From CBDCVY01 sp965223245 (GTDB lineage: Bacteria; Nitrospinota; Nitrospinia; Nitrospinales; Nitrospinaceae), in the NCBI GenBank assembly GCA_965223245.1, contig CBDCVY010000013.1:3162001-3226000 (forward strand): 64,000 nucleotides of DNA, in the 5' to 3' direction. The translations under genes and the position numbers were made by a program. Positions 1-8,589 of this stretch are shown in pieces. How positions within the stretch are numbered: position 1 is the first letter of the stretch; the number at the start of each line of letters is the position of its first letter. Under the pieces are notes generated by a model. It did not search any database and was not told the DNA's origin. It worked only from the letters and a program-made list of their open reading frames with translations.

Positions 1-806
1 CAATCGAACCCAAACACATCACCACCGGATTGACGAACGACTGGTAACATTGATGAAGTTCCTGTACTAAAGTTAATTACGGGTACTCCGGTATCTTTGA
101 GCCCGGCAAAAACTTTTTTAGAATACGGCTGAATATATTTTTTATAATCACTCGGGCTCATGCAACCCACCCAACTGTCAAAAACTTGCAAAGCCTGAGC
201 CCCGGAACGAACCTGCATTTTCATGTAATCCACTAAAACCTTAACCACTTTTTCCATTAGCAAACCCCAAGTTTCCGGCTCCTCATACATCATTCGTTTG
301 GTGATGGTGAAATCTTTTGCTTTACCACCTCCTCCACCTTCTACCATATAACTGCACAACGTGAATGGCGCAGCTGCAAACCCGACCAATGGCATTTTAT
401 TAGATATTTCTGCACGTACCAGCTTAAGCGCTTCACCCACATAACCCAATTGCTCATCGGGATCAACGGGTCTGAGGGCTTCGACTTCTTTGTGTGTACG
501 AACCGGACGCGGAATCGAAGGACCATCACCCACAATAAATTCCAAACCGGTGCCCATTGGCTCCAAAGGCAACAAAATATCTGCAAAAATAATTGCTGCG
601 TCCACTCCCAAAACATCAAGCGGCTGCATGGTTACCTCTGCCGCTAATTCAGGGGTTTGACACATTTCTAAAAAAGAATATTTTTCCTTCATATCTCGGT
701 ACACCTTCATGTACCGACCCGCCTGTCGCATAAACCAAACCGGGGTCGCATCCACCGGTTCCCCGCGACACGCTTTCAAAAACCGAAAATCGCCGTCCGT
801 AGTCAT
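1..806 (-). CDS. hemE: Uroporphyrinogen decarboxylase, C-terminal part cut by window edge
   Basis: Decarboxylates the four acetate side chains of uroporphyrinogen III to give coproporphyrinogen III in haem biosynthesis (cytosolic, cofactor-free). Reading leftward from ATG at 806 the protein begins MTTDGDFRFLKACRGEP and then shows the family signature PVWFMRQAGRYM. Further on, DVLGVDAAIIFADIL and the PFTLCSYMVEGGG segment also match HemE. About 268 residues are visible of a usual 340-360; the C-terminus lies beyond position 1. No frameshift is seen. The 176-nt gap to queG holds no gene. Confidence 0.95.
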   Translation of the reverse strand, partial: MTTDGDFRFLKACRGEPVDATPVWFMRQAGRYMKVYRDMKEKYSFLEMCQTPELAAEVTMQPLDVLGVDAAIIFADILLPLEPMGTGLEFIVGDGPSIPRPVRTHKEVEALRPVDPDEQLGYVGEALKLVRAEISNKMPLVGFAAAPFTLCSYMVEGGGGGKAKDFTITKRMMYEEPETWGLLMEKVVKVLVDYMKMQVRSGAQALQVFDSWVGCMSPSDYKKYIQPYSKKVFAGLKDTGVPVINFSTGTSSMLPVVRQSGGDVFGFD

Positions 807-982
807 ATCCACTCACATTTCAAAGTTAAAACCCATGATTATATGCTCTACCTCACCTCAAGATCAAACGGATTTTGGATAAATACTCTACTTGAAATTT
901 TGATATCCGAATTACCTGATTAAAAAGACGTAATCAATCCATAAAATTACAACCAATGATCCTGTTTTCGCCTAAATAGCTG

Positions 983-2113
983 CTATTGGGTTCTATAAGA
1001 TAATTTTACCTCCTCCAAAACCCAAGGGTCCGTTTCGTAGGAAAGGAGGGACTGAATAATTGGATCTGCTTCTTTACCAAGGAGTTGAATTAAAGCCCAC
1101 ACTGCGTGGGCACGGATAAGAGGTTCTTCATCTTTTAAGGCTTCAGTCAAAACAGGAACTGCTTCCAGGTCTCCTGAGTTTCCTAAGGCAACTGCCACGT
1201 TGCGCAACAGTCCTCTTCGCTTGATCCTTTTTACCGGACTTTTACGGAACCGCTCGCGAAATATCACATCATCCATTTGCATTAGATCAATTAGTAAGCG
1301 GGTTCCCTTTTTTTCATGAAAGGAGGAGTCTTCGGTGGAAACGGCATAGGAATTCCAGGGACACACAATCTGGCAATCATCACACCCATATATGCGGTTG
1401 CCAATGGGTTTTCGAAACTCTCTTGGAATCGGCCCTTTTAATTCAATGGTCAAATACGAAATACAACGGCGAGAGTCCAATACGTAAGGAGCCACAATGG
1501 CTTGCGTCGGACAAATTTCGATACAACTGGTACAGGTCCCACAATGATCAATCGCAGGATCTGAAATAGGTAATTCCACATCGGTCAATATCACTGCCAA
1601 AAAGTACCAGGAGCCTACACCTTCGGTCAGCAAATTAGTGTGTTTGCCGATCCAGCCTAAACCTGCTTGTTGTGCAAGCGGCTTTTCTAAAATGGGTCCC
1701 GTATCGACATAGCTTTTACTTTGGCACCCTGGAAATAATTCCGATAATGTCTTTTCCAATTCCTGCAACCGCGGTTTAATGACATCATGGTAATCCTGAT
1801 TCAGTGCGTAATGAGAAATGTCCCCGGTTTGAGAGTCTTCTAAAAATTCCAAACCTCGCGGTTGGGTAAAGTAGTTGGTCCTCAAGCACAGGACACTTTT
1901 GACCCCAGGCAATACTTGATTAGGATCTAAACGTTTATCTCTCCAACGTTTCATGTAAGCCATCTTTCCATCAAATCCCTTTTCTAACCATTGCTCAAAT
2001 TTGTTTCTAACCAAATCTAGTTTGGGCTCAGCCACTCCAATGGCATCAAATTTCAAAGATTGCGCTTTTTCTTTCAATAACTGCAATTTATTTTTTTTAT
2101 CAAAACCATTCAT
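983..2113 (-). CDS. queG: Epoxyqueuosine reductase
   Basis: Cobalamin- and iron-sulfur-dependent enzyme that reduces epoxyqueuosine to queuosine in the wobble position of certain tRNAs. The 376-residue length is normal. The conserved YVDTGPILEKPLA segment carries the family catalytic Asp at about residue 137. The first [4Fe-4S] motif has Cys191, 194, 197 and 201 (CGTCTSCIEICP), and the second is CDDCQIVCPWN. A HEAT-like repeat pair (about residues 305-365) matches the C-terminal region of longer QueG proteins. It is divergently oriented from the HDAC-like gene, with 73 nt between the starts, so the two probably share a promoter region. Confidence 0.95.
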   Translation of the reverse strand: MNGFDKKNKLQLLKEKAQSLKFDAIGVAEPKLDLVRNKFEQWLEKGFDGKMAYMKRWRDKRLDPNQVLPGVKSVLCLRTNYFTQPRGLEFLEDSQTGDISHYALNQDYHDVIKPRLQELEKTLSELFPGCQSKSYVDTGPILEKPLAQQAGLGWIGKHTNLLTEGVGSWYFLAVILTDVELPISDPAIDHCGTCTSCIEICPTQAIVAPYVLDSRRCISYLTIELKGPIPREFRKPIGNRIYGCDDCQIVCPWNSYAVSTEDSSFHEKKGTRLLIDLMQMDDVIFRERFRKSPVKRIKRRGLLRNVAVALGNSGDLEAVPVLTEALKDEEPLIRAHAVWALIQLLGKEADPIIQSLLSYETDPWVLEEVKLSYRTQ

Positions 2114-2186
2114 CTTTCAATTTCCATTGCTTGCAACGCAGGATTTTGATATTCTCAAACTCACCATTTTAAATAAGGCAAATTCA

Positions 2187-3122
2187 ATGAATTCTACCGG
2201 CTTCATTTATCATCCAACTTATCTCGAACACAATACCGGGTCTCATCCTGAAAACTCTGGCCGCTTAAGAGCAATCATGCAAAAACTGGATGGATCGGAA
2301 CTGTACTCCCAACTTACTATAAAAGAACCACGGAAAGCGACTCCAGAAGAAATCGCCTTTAATCATCAATCTGAATACGTCGCCGCTGTTGATAAAGCCT
2401 GCAGCGAGGGAATCACCCGACTGGACGCAGACACCGTAGTTTGCGACAAGTCTTACGAAGCCGCTTTGCTCTCAGCCGGTGCCGGTTTAACCGCCGTAGA
2501 CTTAGTGGTAGATGGTGATTGCAACAACGCATTTGCCGCAGTCAGACCTCCCGGGCATCATGCCGAGAATAATTATGCCATGGGTTTTTGTTTATTCAAC
2601 AACGTGGCCATCGCCGCTCAGTATGCTATCAAGAATAAGGGATTGAACCGAGTATTTATTTTTGATTGGGATGTCCACCATGGAAATGGAACTCAAAATT
2701 CCTTTTATTCTAATTCCAGTGTCTTTTATAGTAGTGCACATCAATATCCATTTTATCCGGGAACCGGTGCTGAAGGAGAAACTGGAACCGGTGATGGATT
2801 AGGCTCCACTCTCAACTTTCCCATGAGAGCGGATTCAAATGATAAAGATTATTTGCCCGTGATTAAGAATAAACTGATTCCGGCAATGTTTAGTTTTAAA
2901 CCTGACCTCATTATTATTTCCGCCGGATTCGATGCTCACCAGAATGATCCCCTTGCCAATATCAATATCACTACAGAATGCTATGGTGAAATGACCCAAC
3001 TCATAAAATCCGCTGCTCAAGAAATTTGTCAAGGTCGGCTAATTTCTATGCTAGAAGGAGGTTATGATTACGACGCCCTGTCTGACTCAGTTTACGCTCA
3101 TTTACAAAATTTGCTAAAATAA
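2187..3122 (+). CDS. Histone deacetylase family amidohydrolase (HDAC / acetylpolyamine amidohydrolase-like)
   Basis: Zinc-dependent amidohydrolase of the arginase/deacetylase fold; family members remove acetyl groups from polyamines, small molecules or protein lysines. The 311-residue reading starting MNSTGFIYHP is preferred over a longer upstream start, because the extension would run back across the beginning of queG and does not look like the family. Visible motifs are the tandem histidines in RPPGHHAEN (residues 124-125), the zinc ligands in FDWDVHHGNGT (Asp162, His164), SAGFDAH with the third ligand, and LEGGYD near the C-terminus. The sequence does not show the natural substrate. Confidence 0.9.
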   Translation: MNSTGFIYHPTYLEHNTGSHPENSGRLRAIMQKLDGSELYSQLTIKEPRKATPEEIAFNHQSEYVAAVDKACSEGITRLDADTVVCDKSYEAALLSAGAGLTAVDLVVDGDCNNAFAAVRPPGHHAENNYAMGFCLFNNVAIAAQYAIKNKGLNRVFIFDWDVHHGNGTQNSFYSNSSVFYSSAHQYPFYPGTGAEGETGTGDGLGSTLNFPMRADSNDKDYLPVIKNKLIPAMFSFKPDLIIISAGFDAHQNDPLANINITTECYGEMTQLIKSAAQEICQGRLISMLEGGYDYDALSDSVYAHLQNLLK

Positions 3123-3176
3123 AGAAGGGAAGTGCGTTTTTACCCCATTTTCCACCTCGACTGAAAAGAGTTAATA

Positions 3177-3698
3177 TTGGAGAATCCGCCCGAAGAAAAA
3201 TGGGTCAATTTGGCTATTTTAATTAGCCTGGGAGTTGTCCTACATAGAGTAGAGGCTTTTCTTCCGTTACCATCCCCTTGGATAAAGTTGGGCTTGGCAA
3301 ATATAATGTCTCTCGTCGCATTAGCATTATATGGTTTTCAAGCAGCACTTTTGGTTACTATTTGGCGCGTGGTATTAGGAGGGATTTTAGCAGGAACTTT
3401 TTTAAGCCCTACATTTTTTTTGAGTTTAGGAGGAGGATTGTCTGCCGTTGTTATGATGGCACTTGTTTTTCGTTGGGGCTATGGAAAATTAAGCTTAATC
3501 GGTGTTAGTGTTGCCGCGGCATATGCTCATACCCTTGCAATTTTTTTTCTGGTATTTTTCTTTTTTATTTATCAAAAGACTTTTCTAAACTTGCTGCCCC
3601 TTTTTCTAACCTTATCTCTAGTTTCTGGAATTTTAACCGGTATCCTTGCGAACCATGTCACTCAAGAGTTACGAGAAGAAGGTTTTTTACCCAAATAA
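3177..3698 (+). CDS. Gx transporter family integral membrane protein (heptaprenyl diphosphate synthase component I family)
   Basis: Small hydrophobic protein of 173 residues with roughly five membrane segments and several glycine-rich turns (for example WRVVLGGILAGTFLSPTFF). This is the pattern of the PF07456 family, often annotated heptaprenyl diphosphate synthase component I but probably a substrate-capture transporter subunit. The start is TTG at 3177, since no ATG lies upstream in frame before a stop. It lies 54 nt after the HDAC-like gene in the same direction. The substrate cannot be read from the sequence. Confidence 0.8.
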   Translation: MENPPEEKWVNLAILISLGVVLHRVEAFLPLPSPWIKLGLANIMSLVALALYGFQAALLVTIWRVVLGGILAGTFLSPTFFLSLGGGLSAVVMMALVFRWGYGKLSLIGVSVAAAYAHTLAIFFLVFFFFIYQKTFLNLLPLFLTLSLVSGILTGILANHVTQELREEGFLPK

Positions 3699-3828
3699 CC
3701 CTATGAGAGAGCTTAAAATTCTCCAGTTCTCATTTTGACTTATTTTCCCCATTCATTTAGACTTAAATAATACTTCTAAAAAATCCAGAATCAATTCCTT
3801 TGGGGCAATTAACTAGAAAAATAAAGCT

Positions 3829-4512
3829 GTGAAACTATCAATTGTAATTCCCATTTATAATGAAAAAGCTACTCTATCCACCCTGCTTAAAAGAGTAGAA
3901 GCTGTCAATTACGAAAAAGAAATTATCCTGGTTGATGATTATTCTACAGATGGGACTAGAGAATTAGTCAAAGAATATGAAAATAAAAGCGGCTTTGTAG
4001 TCGCTTTTCATCCTAATAATATGGGAAAAGGGGCGGCATTGCGTACCGGATTTTCCAAAGTTAGTGGAGATATTGTGGTCATCCAAGATGCAGATTTGGA
4101 ATATGATCCCAAAGAATATTCCAAATTATTGGAGCCAATTTTAGATGGACGTGCCGATGTAGTTTATGGTTCCCGTTTTTTAGGAGGTCCTCATCGAGTA
4201 TTATTTTTCTGGCATTATTTAGGAAACAGAATATTGACCACTTTCTCTAACATATTCACCAACTTAAATTTAACGGATATGGAAACCTGTTATAAAGTAT
4301 TCACAAAGAATGTTCTTAGTTCCATTACTGTTAAGTGCGATCGCTTTGGTTTTGAACCTGAATTTACCAGCAAAGTAGCCAAAAGAAAATTCAGAATATA
4401 TGAGGTTCCTATTTCATATAGTGGTCGAGATTATACCGAAGGGAAAAAAATAGGTTGGAAAGATGGAGTGGCGGCTCTTTGGTTTATCATCAAATTTCGT
4501 TTAGTAGATTAA
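3829..4512 (+). CDS. Family 2 glycosyltransferase (dolichol/polyprenyl-phosphate sugar transferase type)
   Basis: Inverting GT-A glycosyltransferase of 227 residues starting at GTG 3829. The N-terminal Rossmann strand MKLSIVIPIYNEKATL, the metal-proximal IILVDDYSTDGTRE, the DxD-like DADLEYDP and VYGSRFLGG are all typical of polyprenyl-phosphate mannose/glucose synthase-like enzymes. No C-terminal membrane anchor is present, so it is probably a soluble or peripheral enzyme acting at the inner membrane. It ends three bases before the convergent symporter gene, so the intergenic region is almost nil and no clear terminator fits there. Confidence 0.88.
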   Translation: MKLSIVIPIYNEKATLSTLLKRVEAVNYEKEIILVDDYSTDGTRELVKEYENKSGFVVAFHPNNMGKGAALRTGFSKVSGDIVVIQDADLEYDPKEYSKLLEPILDGRADVVYGSRFLGGPHRVLFFWHYLGNRILTTFSNIFTNLNLTDMETCYKVFTKNVLSSITVKCDRFGFEPEFTSKVAKRKFRIYEVPISYSGRDYTEGKKIGWKDGVAALWFIIKFRLVD

Positions 4513-4515
4513 TCT

Positions 4516-5874
4516 CTAATCATAATGGTGAATCTTCCCAGACTTTAACTCCTCCTCAAACGTCCGAGTTTCTCTAGCCAACAAACGGCTCAAGACAATT
4601 AACCCAATTAAATTAGGAATCGCCATACAAGCATTCATTACATCTGAAAAATTCCAGACAATTTCTAATTTCAAAATTGAGCCTAAAAACACAATCCCGA
4701 TCCAAAGCACTCTATAAAATAAAACCCATTTTTCTCCCGCTAAATACTCAAAACATTTTTCCCCGTAATAACACCAGCCTAAAATTGTTGAAAAAGCAAA
4801 AGTGACTACTCCTAAAGTCACAAGCCAAAGACCCCAATCACCAAACAGTCCTTTTTGAAAGGCGACTATCGTCAAAGCAACTCCGGTTTCTCCCGAAGTC
4901 CAGGATTGGGTAACGGCAAGCACCAAACCTGTGAGAGTACAAACAATAATAGTATCCAAAAAAGTTCCTGTCATTGATACCAATGCTTGTTTAGCCGGTT
5001 GGTTGGTTTTCGCTGCGGCAGCAGCAATGGGGGCTGACCCTAAACCTGACTCATTTGAAAAGAGACCTCTGGCAACCCCAAATCGAATGGCTTGAGCCAA
5101 AGTAGCCCCTGCAAATCCTCCTGCGGCAGCTGTCCCCTCAAAGGCACTTTTAAATATTAAAACCAGACCTTGAGGAATTTGATCCATAAATTTAAAAATA
5201 ATATATACGCAACCTACAAAATAAATCACTACCATTATAGGAACGAAAAAGGAAACAACTTCGGAGATTCTTTTTACACCTCCTAAAACTACCATTCCGG
5301 TTAACCCTGCTAATATGAACCCTATATAGGCTTTATCAATATCCCAAACTTTGACTACCGCCGCCGTAGTGGTATTTGCCTGGACCATATTTCCAATCCC
5401 AAAAGCCGCTAATGAACCAAAAAGCGCAAAGAGCAAACCGAGCCATTTCCACCCTAATCCGGTCTCCAAATAGTACATTGGCCCACCAGATATTTCTCCT
5501 TTGTAGTTTTTTTGTCGAAACCGTACTGCTAGAAAAGCTTCTGCATATTTAGTGGCCATTCCAAATAAAGCTGTGATCCACATCCAAAATACTGCACCCG
5601 GCCCACCCAGTGCGACTGCTGTACTGACTCCAGCAATATTACCCACACCAATGGTCGCTGCCAATGCAATCATTAACGACCCAAAGTGAGAAATATCGCC
5701 TTCACCTTTGCGCTCTTTAGAGAATGTCAAACGTAGAGCATAAAACAAGAGTCGAAATTGGATACCGCGTAATTGAATGGTGAGCAAAATCCCCGTACCT
5801 AAAAGGAGCGCCAATAACCATGGACCCCAAACGATACTGCTAAGATCCGCAAAAAATTGATTTATGGCTTCCAT
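4516..5874 (-). CDS. Sodium:alanine symporter, AGCS family
   Basis: Amino-acid:cation symporter of 452 residues with about eleven membrane helices. The conserved GxGNIAGVSTAVALGGPGAVFWMW region near residue 80, the ISGGPMYYLETGLG loop and the LFSNESGLGSAPIAAAAA segment are family hallmarks. Members import alanine or glycine with sodium or protons across the inner membrane. It is transcribed away from the DUF4124 gene's stop, with about 100 nt between; that gap holds the hairpin at 5939-5962. Confidence 0.92.
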   Translation of the reverse strand: MEAINQFFADLSSIVWGPWLLALLLGTGILLTIQLRGIQFRLLFYALRLTFSKERKGEGDISHFGSLMIALAATIGVGNIAGVSTAVALGGPGAVFWMWITALFGMATKYAEAFLAVRFRQKNYKGEISGGPMYYLETGLGWKWLGLLFALFGSLAAFGIGNMVQANTTTAAVVKVWDIDKAYIGFILAGLTGMVVLGGVKRISEVVSFFVPIMVVIYFVGCVYIIFKFMDQIPQGLVLIFKSAFEGTAAAGGFAGATLAQAIRFGVARGLFSNESGLGSAPIAAAAAKTNQPAKQALVSMTGTFLDTIIVCTLTGLVLAVTQSWTSGETGVALTIVAFQKGLFGDWGLWLVTLGVVTFAFSTILGWCYYGEKCFEYLAGEKWVLFYRVLWIGIVFLGSILKLEIVWNFSDVMNACMAIPNLIGLIVLSRLLARETRTFEEELKSGKIHHYD

Positions 5875-5938
5875 AATTCTGAAAAAATATTAGGAGGGTC
5901 TAATTACAAAGACTGAATTGATTATTTGGGAATAGAGC

Positions 5939-5962
5939 AACAAGAGTCCAAAGACTCTTGTT
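5939..5962. terminator. Perfect 10-bp hairpin downstream of the DUF4124 gene
   Basis: AACAAGAGTC and GACTCTTGTT form a perfect stem with a four-base loop, placed 12 nt past the stop of the minus-strand DUF4124 gene. No clear U-run follows on either strand, so it could be a Rho-assisted end or an mRNA-stabilising hairpin rather than a classical intrinsic terminator. Confidence 0.45.
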
Positions 5963-5973
5963 ACATAGTTAAA

Positions 5974-6813
5974 CTAATAAGATGAACCTTCTGTTTTCAA
6001 CCGCTGATTTCTTTTTGCAGACTCAGAAGAATCAGTGGAATTAGAATGTTTTTTTTCAATAACTTTTTTTTCATGGCTTTTTTCTTTTTTCCCTGCTTCT
6101 TCTTTGTTTTTTTGTTTTTCAGCTTTCTCTTTCTTAGCTAGTTCCTTTTTCTCTTTGTCTTTTTCTATTGCGTTTTCTAGTTTACCGATTAACCCTTGCT
6201 GGGTTTTAGCCTCTCCTCTAACCCGATTAAACATTGATACCAAGTGTGTCTTTAACCCTAGGCCTACAGATTTAGTTTGTTTATCCTTTTCAATACTTTT
6301 AGTTAGAAAATTTTTAGTTTCTATTAATTCAGGAACCTTAGAGGAGGCAAGATCCGAAGCTAATTTTTCTTTTGCCGGCAAAGCTCCTTGAATGGAGGTG
6401 ATTAATCGGCGCCCATTGGTAAAATTATATACATCACCATCAAACTCTTTTACCCTTAACACATTATTTTTCAAAGTTGTGATTGAGCGCTGGACAAGGG
6501 CTTCATCCTTTTTAGAAAATCCTTCATCCGATGGTTTTTCAGGAGTTTGTGTTTCAGTCAACTTTGAATCTTCTTTTGATTCTGGTTTAGTTGACTTGGG
6601 GTCGGAAAAACCTCGTAATGGTTTCATACTCGGCCCGTTCCGGTATTTTATCGGTATATTGCTTTCATTATTGGTGTAATGGACCTTTCCTTGATCATCC
6701 ACATATTTATAAACTTTTGCCGACACTCCATAGGGTAAAGCAATAAATATCCCTAAAATCATTAAAAAAACACAATTTAACTTTATTGAAAAACTTTTTA
6801 ATGGCATGTTCAT
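5974..6813 (-). CDS. Secreted DUF4124-domain protein with lysine/glutamate-rich tail
   Basis: Starts with a signal peptide (hydrophobic core FLMILGIFIALPYGVSA, cleavage probably after AS-A or just beyond, near residue 32). It continues into a short DUF4124 domain, KVYKYVDDQGKVHYTNN (about residues 33-80), which is found on many periplasmic proteins of Gram-negative bacteria. The middle is predicted helical. The last 70 residues are very rich in Lys and Glu (KEKKELAKKEKAEKQK) and probably coiled-coil or disordered. An internal Met at residue 3 is an alternative start. The molecular function is unknown. Confidence 0.75.
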   Translation of the reverse strand: MNMPLKSFSIKLNCVFLMILGIFIALPYGVSAKVYKYVDDQGKVHYTNNESNIPIKYRNGPSMKPLRGFSDPKSTKPESKEDSKLTETQTPEKPSDEGFSKKDEALVQRSITTLKNNVLRVKEFDGDVYNFTNGRRLITSIQGALPAKEKLASDLASSKVPELIETKNFLTKSIEKDKQTKSVGLGLKTHLVSMFNRVRGEAKTQQGLIGKLENAIEKDKEKKELAKKEKAEKQKNKEEAGKKEKSHEKKVIEKKHSNSTDSSESAKRNQRLKTEGSSY

Positions 6814-6887
6814 GATTCTCGATAGTTGATTAAAAGTTTTCCCCCTTTAGAATTATAACAACCGGAAGAAGTCTCTGCTATAATTTA

Positions 6888-7469
6888 ATGAAATGGTCCA
6901 ATTACGAGAGAGTGCCTAAAGTGACTTTAAGTCCACTAAAATTTATCGATGAGAACGCTTTCTTCCTAGGAAACCAAGATCGAGTTATCGGCTTTTTTCT
7001 ATATGATACTTACAATAAAGAGGTCGCCAAAGTGAAAGGTCTTATGGTAGATATGGACCATCATAGGCCACAGTATTTGGTTATTGAATTAGGAGGGTTT
7101 TTATCTACTGAAGGAAAAACCATTTTATTCCCGAAAGATCTTTATCAACCAGCGGGCCTCGGGAAAGTGGTCACTGAATGGACACGGGAATCTATCCAGC
7201 AGGCTCCCTCAGTTGAAACCACCGAAACACTCTTTCGAGAAGAAGAACAAATAATATTAAGCTATTTTGACCTAAAGCCCTATTGGGAAACAGATCCCGA
7301 AAAAGAAAAACCTAAACTGCAAAAAAATAAGGATGAGTTAGAAAACGACTTAGAGGGATATAAACAAAAAATGGTTACCGACACATTTGGAAAAACATGG
7401 AAAGATACCGGTAGAGAAATTCCAGATTTAACCCTGGATCAAAACCCCCCTAGTCTACCTAATAAATAA
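6888..7469 (+). CDS. PRC-barrel domain protein
   Basis: 193 residues. The segment from about residue 38 to 90 (VIGFFLYDTYNKEVAKV, then MVDMDHHRPQYLVIEL and GKTILFPKDL) has the strand pattern of a PRC-barrel, the small beta-barrel known from photosynthetic reaction-centre H subunits and RimM. The C-terminal half is charged and probably helical. It is divergent from the DUF4124 gene and convergent with waaF, with only four bases before the latter's stop. No catalytic motif is seen; a general role in a complex or as a stress-associated protein is only inference. Confidence 0.7.
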   Translation: MKWSNYERVPKVTLSPLKFIDENAFFLGNQDRVIGFFLYDTYNKEVAKVKGLMVDMDHHRPQYLVIELGGFLSTEGKTILFPKDLYQPAGLGKVVTEWTRESIQQAPSVETTETLFREEEQIILSYFDLKPYWETDPEKEKPKLQKNKDELENDLEGYKQKMVTDTFGKTWKDTGREIPDLTLDQNPPSLPNK

Positions 7470-7473
7470 TCTC

Positions 7474-8571
7474 TTAATTATTTGCTTTATCCTTGCTAAT
7501 TACTCGCTCAAGCAACCTGTCCACTGCTTCCACCACATCTATTACGCTGATATCTTCAATACAAAATGGTTTGTTATGGGAGGAAGGTTCACATTCCTTA
7601 AAAAAATTATGCCGACAGGGAGAACAAGGAAAATTCTTGGTAACAATTTCTTTTTTTTCTTTGGAAATACAAGGATCCGTCGTCAAAGGATTACCTGGAC
7701 CAAAAATCGCGACGATGGGTGTGTCCACTAAAGAAGCTAAATTCATAATTCCGCTGTCATTGGCAACCAGAAGTTTACAGTTTTTTAAAATTCCTAGCAC
7801 AATTTGTAGATTTAAACCTGTTAATGAGAACACATGTGAATGAGGACAAAAATCTCTTACTTTTTTGATTAAAGATTCCTCAGCTTTACTACCAAGCAAA
7901 ATAATTTTTGCACCTTTTTCTTTAATCAATCGTTGGCATAGAATTCCAAAACGCTCTATATGCCAGCGTTTTTCCGGTTTAGATGCACCTGGTTGAACCG
8001 CAATTACTAAATCATCGGATTTAATTCCAATTTGAGATAACATTTCAAACTGTGCTCTCTTTTCATTCTCCCCTACTAATTCTTTAAACTTTTTCTCTAT
8101 ATGAGTAATACCCAAAGGAGATAAGAGATGAAAATAATAGTCTATCCCATGAATTTTTTTTGAATCCATTAAGGCAGGGATCGGATCAGTAAGCCAAGTA
8201 CTTCTTCCATCTGTGTTATACCCGATCCGTATCTTGGGTTTGGCAATATAAGTCAATATTGCACTTCGCAATGAATTAGGCAAAACAATCCCAAGATCAA
8301 ACCTGTACTTTCTCAACGTCCATGCAAACCGTAACGACGCAAACAACTCATTTTTTTTAAACGGAATCCTGATAACCGAATCAATATCGGGGTGGTTCAA
8401 AAGAAACTCATTGGATGGAGCTCGAACCACAACGGTAATTCTTGATTGCGGGTAATGTTGACGGAGAGCCTGAATAGTAGGAATAGCAAAAACGACATCA
8501 CCAATCCAATTTGGCATCCAAACTAAAATATGGTTAATCGAAGTTTCTTTCAAATAGGTTGAAGGCTGCAT
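7474..8571 (-). CDS. waaF: Family 9 glycosyltransferase, lipopolysaccharide heptosyltransferase II-like
   Basis: GT-B fold enzyme of 365 residues that in this family adds L-glycero-D-manno-heptose to the LPS inner core from ADP-heptose. Motifs seen are the N-terminal WIGDVVFAIPTIQALRQHYP, the donor-site VQPGASKPEKRWH, and the C-terminal NDSGIMNLASLVDTP and IFGPGNPLTTDP. A small Cys cluster (CSPCRHNFFKEC) near residue 320 is common in WaaF-type proteins. It follows murA by 18 nt and is likely the last gene of the rho-rpmE-prfA-prmC-murA run. WaaC or another GT9 acceptor specificity cannot be excluded. Confidence 0.82.
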   Translation of the reverse strand: MQPSTYLKETSINHILVWMPNWIGDVVFAIPTIQALRQHYPQSRITVVVRAPSNEFLLNHPDIDSVIRIPFKKNELFASLRFAWTLRKYRFDLGIVLPNSLRSAILTYIAKPKIRIGYNTDGRSTWLTDPIPALMDSKKIHGIDYYFHLLSPLGITHIEKKFKELVGENEKRAQFEMLSQIGIKSDDLVIAVQPGASKPEKRWHIERFGILCQRLIKEKGAKIILLGSKAEESLIKKVRDFCPHSHVFSLTGLNLQIVLGILKNCKLLVANDSGIMNLASLVDTPIVAIFGPGNPLTTDPCISKEKKEIVTKNFPCSPCRHNFFKECEPSSHNKPFCIEDISVIDVVEAVDRLLERVISKDKANN

Positions 8572-8589
8572 AGAATTTAATGGGTCAGA

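Noticed and set aside
341..647. Open frames of 92 and 65 codons on both strands
   Set aside because: They lie inside hemE in other frames and show no family motif.
2001..2186. N-terminal extension of the HDAC-like protein
   Set aside because: It runs antisense across the start of queG and does not resemble the family; ATG 2187 gives the normal start.
6035..6679. Long plus-strand frames with Phe/Ser-rich translations
   Set aside because: They are antisense to the Lys/Glu-rich DUF4124 gene; the composition is the mirror image of that gene.
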